A DNA stretch of 64,000 nt, taken from contig NZ_JAPLET010000014.1 of NCBI RefSeq assembly GCF_026391055.1, forward strand, positions 185,183 through 249,182. Direction: 5' to 3'. The number at the start of each line of letters is the position of its first letter. Positions within the stretch are counted from its first letter, which is position 1. A model generated the notes under the pieces. It saw nothing but the letters and a program-made list of their open reading frames with translations, was not told the origin of the DNA and ran no database searches. The DNA comes from Spirosoma sp. (GTDB lineage Bacteria > Bacteroidota > Bacteroidia > Cytophagales > Spirosomataceae). The translations under genes and the position numbers were made by a program. Positions 62,719 through 64,000 of this stretch are shown here, piece by piece.

Positions 62719-63168
62719 TTACTTGTCGTCTTAAGGTACAAAGTTACTAAACGAAATAAACGAAACAAAGTTCAAGAAGACCTTATTTGTCTCTGGAAGG
62801 AAGCTTTGTAGTGATCGATTGACCGGCCAAGTTGGAAAACTTGCCAGTAGTCGACTGAATAAACAGGGCTATTGATGAACACTTCGTTGACCTGATTTTG
62901 GGTACATCGTATACTACGGCCAGAGCCAGAGTAGCCCGTATAGCGATGGCAGACCGTGCTGGTTTGGGAGTGCTGGACAGATGTTGGATCAATCAGCAGG
63001 TATTCCAAAAAGCAAACTCTGCACAGACGCTCTATCTGCTGAAAAACTAGTTATTAATATCTCCTCCCCTATTTCGTAGCATGCAGCTGCAACCAGCTGA
63101 CTATTAAGGTCATCTTCTCGGATATAATCTTTATCAGTACACATTTTAAGACCGTTTCGGCTACTTAT
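62719..63168. other. 450 bases without a firm gene
   Basis: The minus strand has a 78-residue frame at 62772-63008 with several Cys, His and Tyr, but no family is recognised and it may be a remnant. It includes the antitoxin promoter at the left and the region before the resolvase at the right. Confidence 0.5.
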
Positions 63169-63749
63169 ATGTTATTTGGCTATGCTCGCGTATCAACGCA
63201 GGACCAAAACTTGAACTTGCAACTGGATGACCTGAAAAAAGCAGGTTGTCAAAAGATCTTCCAGGAGAAAGTTTCCTCGGCTAAAGAACGACCCCAATTA
63301 GGGAAGCTACTGGAAATTCTGCGAGAAGATGATACGGTTATTGTCTGGAAGCTTGACCGGCTGGGCAGGTCATTAAAAGAACTCTTCACGCTAGTCAATG
63401 ACTTTCAGACCCAAGGAATTGGTTTCCGCAGTCTGAATGATGCCGCGCCACGGTGGCCATTGATACCACCACTGCCCAAGGTCGCTTGGTGTTTAACCTA
63501 TTTGCGTCACTGGCCGAGTTTGAGCGTGATCTAATCCGGGAACGAACCAAAGCAGGTTAAGCTGCGGCTCGAGCCAGAGGCCGCATCGGCGGACGACCCA
63601 AAGGACTCACCCCTAAAGCTCAAGCGAAAGCACGGGCCGTGAAGGCTATATATGCTCTTAAAACTCATACGATTTTAGAGATTGGTCAGTTATTTCACCT
63701 AAGCCGAGCGACGGTTTACCGCTACTTAGCCTGGCAAGAAGTAAAATAA
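63169..63749 (+). pseudogene. Serine recombinase (Tn3-type resolvase/invertase) with two lesions
   Basis: The N-terminal part has the serine catalytic motif GYARVSTQDQNLNLQ, KVSSAKERPQLGKLL and VWKLDRLGRSLKEL, then shifts frame at 63445-63455. Removing these 11 bases (GCGCCACGGTG) restores AIDTTTAQGRLVFNLFASLA and EFERDLIRERTKAG. A TAA at 63558-63560 then interrupts, where TTA for Leu would be usual, before the helix-turn-helix end AQAKARAVKAIYALKTHTIL and LSRATVYRYLAWQEVK. The restored protein is about 189 residues. It could be the lost resolvase of a Tn3-type element, though it is 27 kb from the TnpA gene. Confidence 0.9.
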
Positions 63750-64000
63750 CGGCTGCTTCATAAAATGGGCGTTTAAAGAGACACATAGAGATTAATTGAT
63801 CTGTTATAAGACTATCAAATTTATAGTTTTGTTGTAGCTGGTCGAAAAATACTTATCGCTTCAACGCTCAGATTCAAACTGCAACGGTCGGTGCACTAGG
63901 TTAGGGGTATGGAAAGTTATGGTTGGGTTTCTTTCCGTAAACAGGTATGATATAGTCGAACGAGCGATTCCTATTGAATTTCACACGAATACTAAATTAA
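63750..64000. other. Right edge, no gene recognised
   Basis: GGGCGTTTAAAGAGAC at 63767-63782 is a half-copy of the palindromic family. The rest is AT-rich without recognisable features. Confidence 0.5.

Noticed and set aside
62772..63008. Minus-strand frame of 78 codons, possibly a transposase remnant
   Set aside because: No catalytic or zinc motif could be matched; left as unassigned DNA.
1..64000. tRNA, rRNA or riboswitch genes
   Set aside because: No cloverleaf, GTTCRA-type T-loop context or known riboswitch core was recognised by eye; a covariance search would be needed to exclude weak cases.

Overview
The window most resembles a piece of a large plasmid from a Bacteroidota species of the Cytophagales, close to Spirosoma. 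This is inferred from protein style and regulation. Genes lack clear Shine-Dalgarno sequences, several starts are preceded by Bacteroidetes -7 boxes (TAnnTTTG), and the gene types are typical of that group (a CusA-TolC fusion, a fasciclin protein, paired half-size YeeE/YedE proteins, a Crp/CstB sulfur cluster). A Rep_3-type initiator at about 36 kb beside iterons and a DnaA-like box marks a plasmid origin. No tRNA or rRNA was seen.

Layout. 0-12 kb: ion transport (ClC channel, Nramp-like carrier), a broken fasciclin gene, and an OmpR-type two-component system followed by a complete RND efflux operon with a phased direct-repeat operator. 12-26 kb: a visibly GC-richer block for inorganic sulfur oxidation: a TsdA-like thiosulfate dehydrogenase, DsrE protein, heme-copper oxidase subunit I, sulfite exporters (TauE, YeiH with a LysR regulator), a Tat-exported sulfite oxidase with its cytochrome, and two ModA-like binding proteins. 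A Na/Ca antiporter in this block carries two inactivating lesions. The block lies between two inverted metallo-hydrolase paralogs, one of them truncated beside a 9 x 15-bp tandem array.

27-32 kb: a minus-strand persulfide/thiosulfate cluster: Crp/Fnr regulator, TauE exporter, CstB-like persulfide dioxygenase-rhodanese, methyltransferase and a YeeE/YedE pair, with two Crp-type operators. 32-38.8 kb: a Tn3-family transposase, the Rep gene, the origin, and about 1 kb with no recognisable gene.

38.3-52.6 kb: a heavy-metal block bounded by an exact 45-bp inverted repeat. It holds a CusA-TolC fusion, CusB-like adaptor, CaCA antiporter, CDF transporter, an NAD synthetase and small Cys-rich exported proteins near both ends. 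52.8-64 kb: accessory genes (ABC permease, serine hydrolase, PAS kinase, acetyltransferase, PIN toxin-antitoxin pair), an IS110 element with a probable bridge RNA, a broken serine resolvase and a family of GTCTC...GAGAC palindromic repeats.

Read together, the plasmid offers detoxification and oxidation of reduced sulfur plus metal and drug efflux, with clear signs of recombination and gene decay. All functional calls come from reading motifs by eye; no database search was run.
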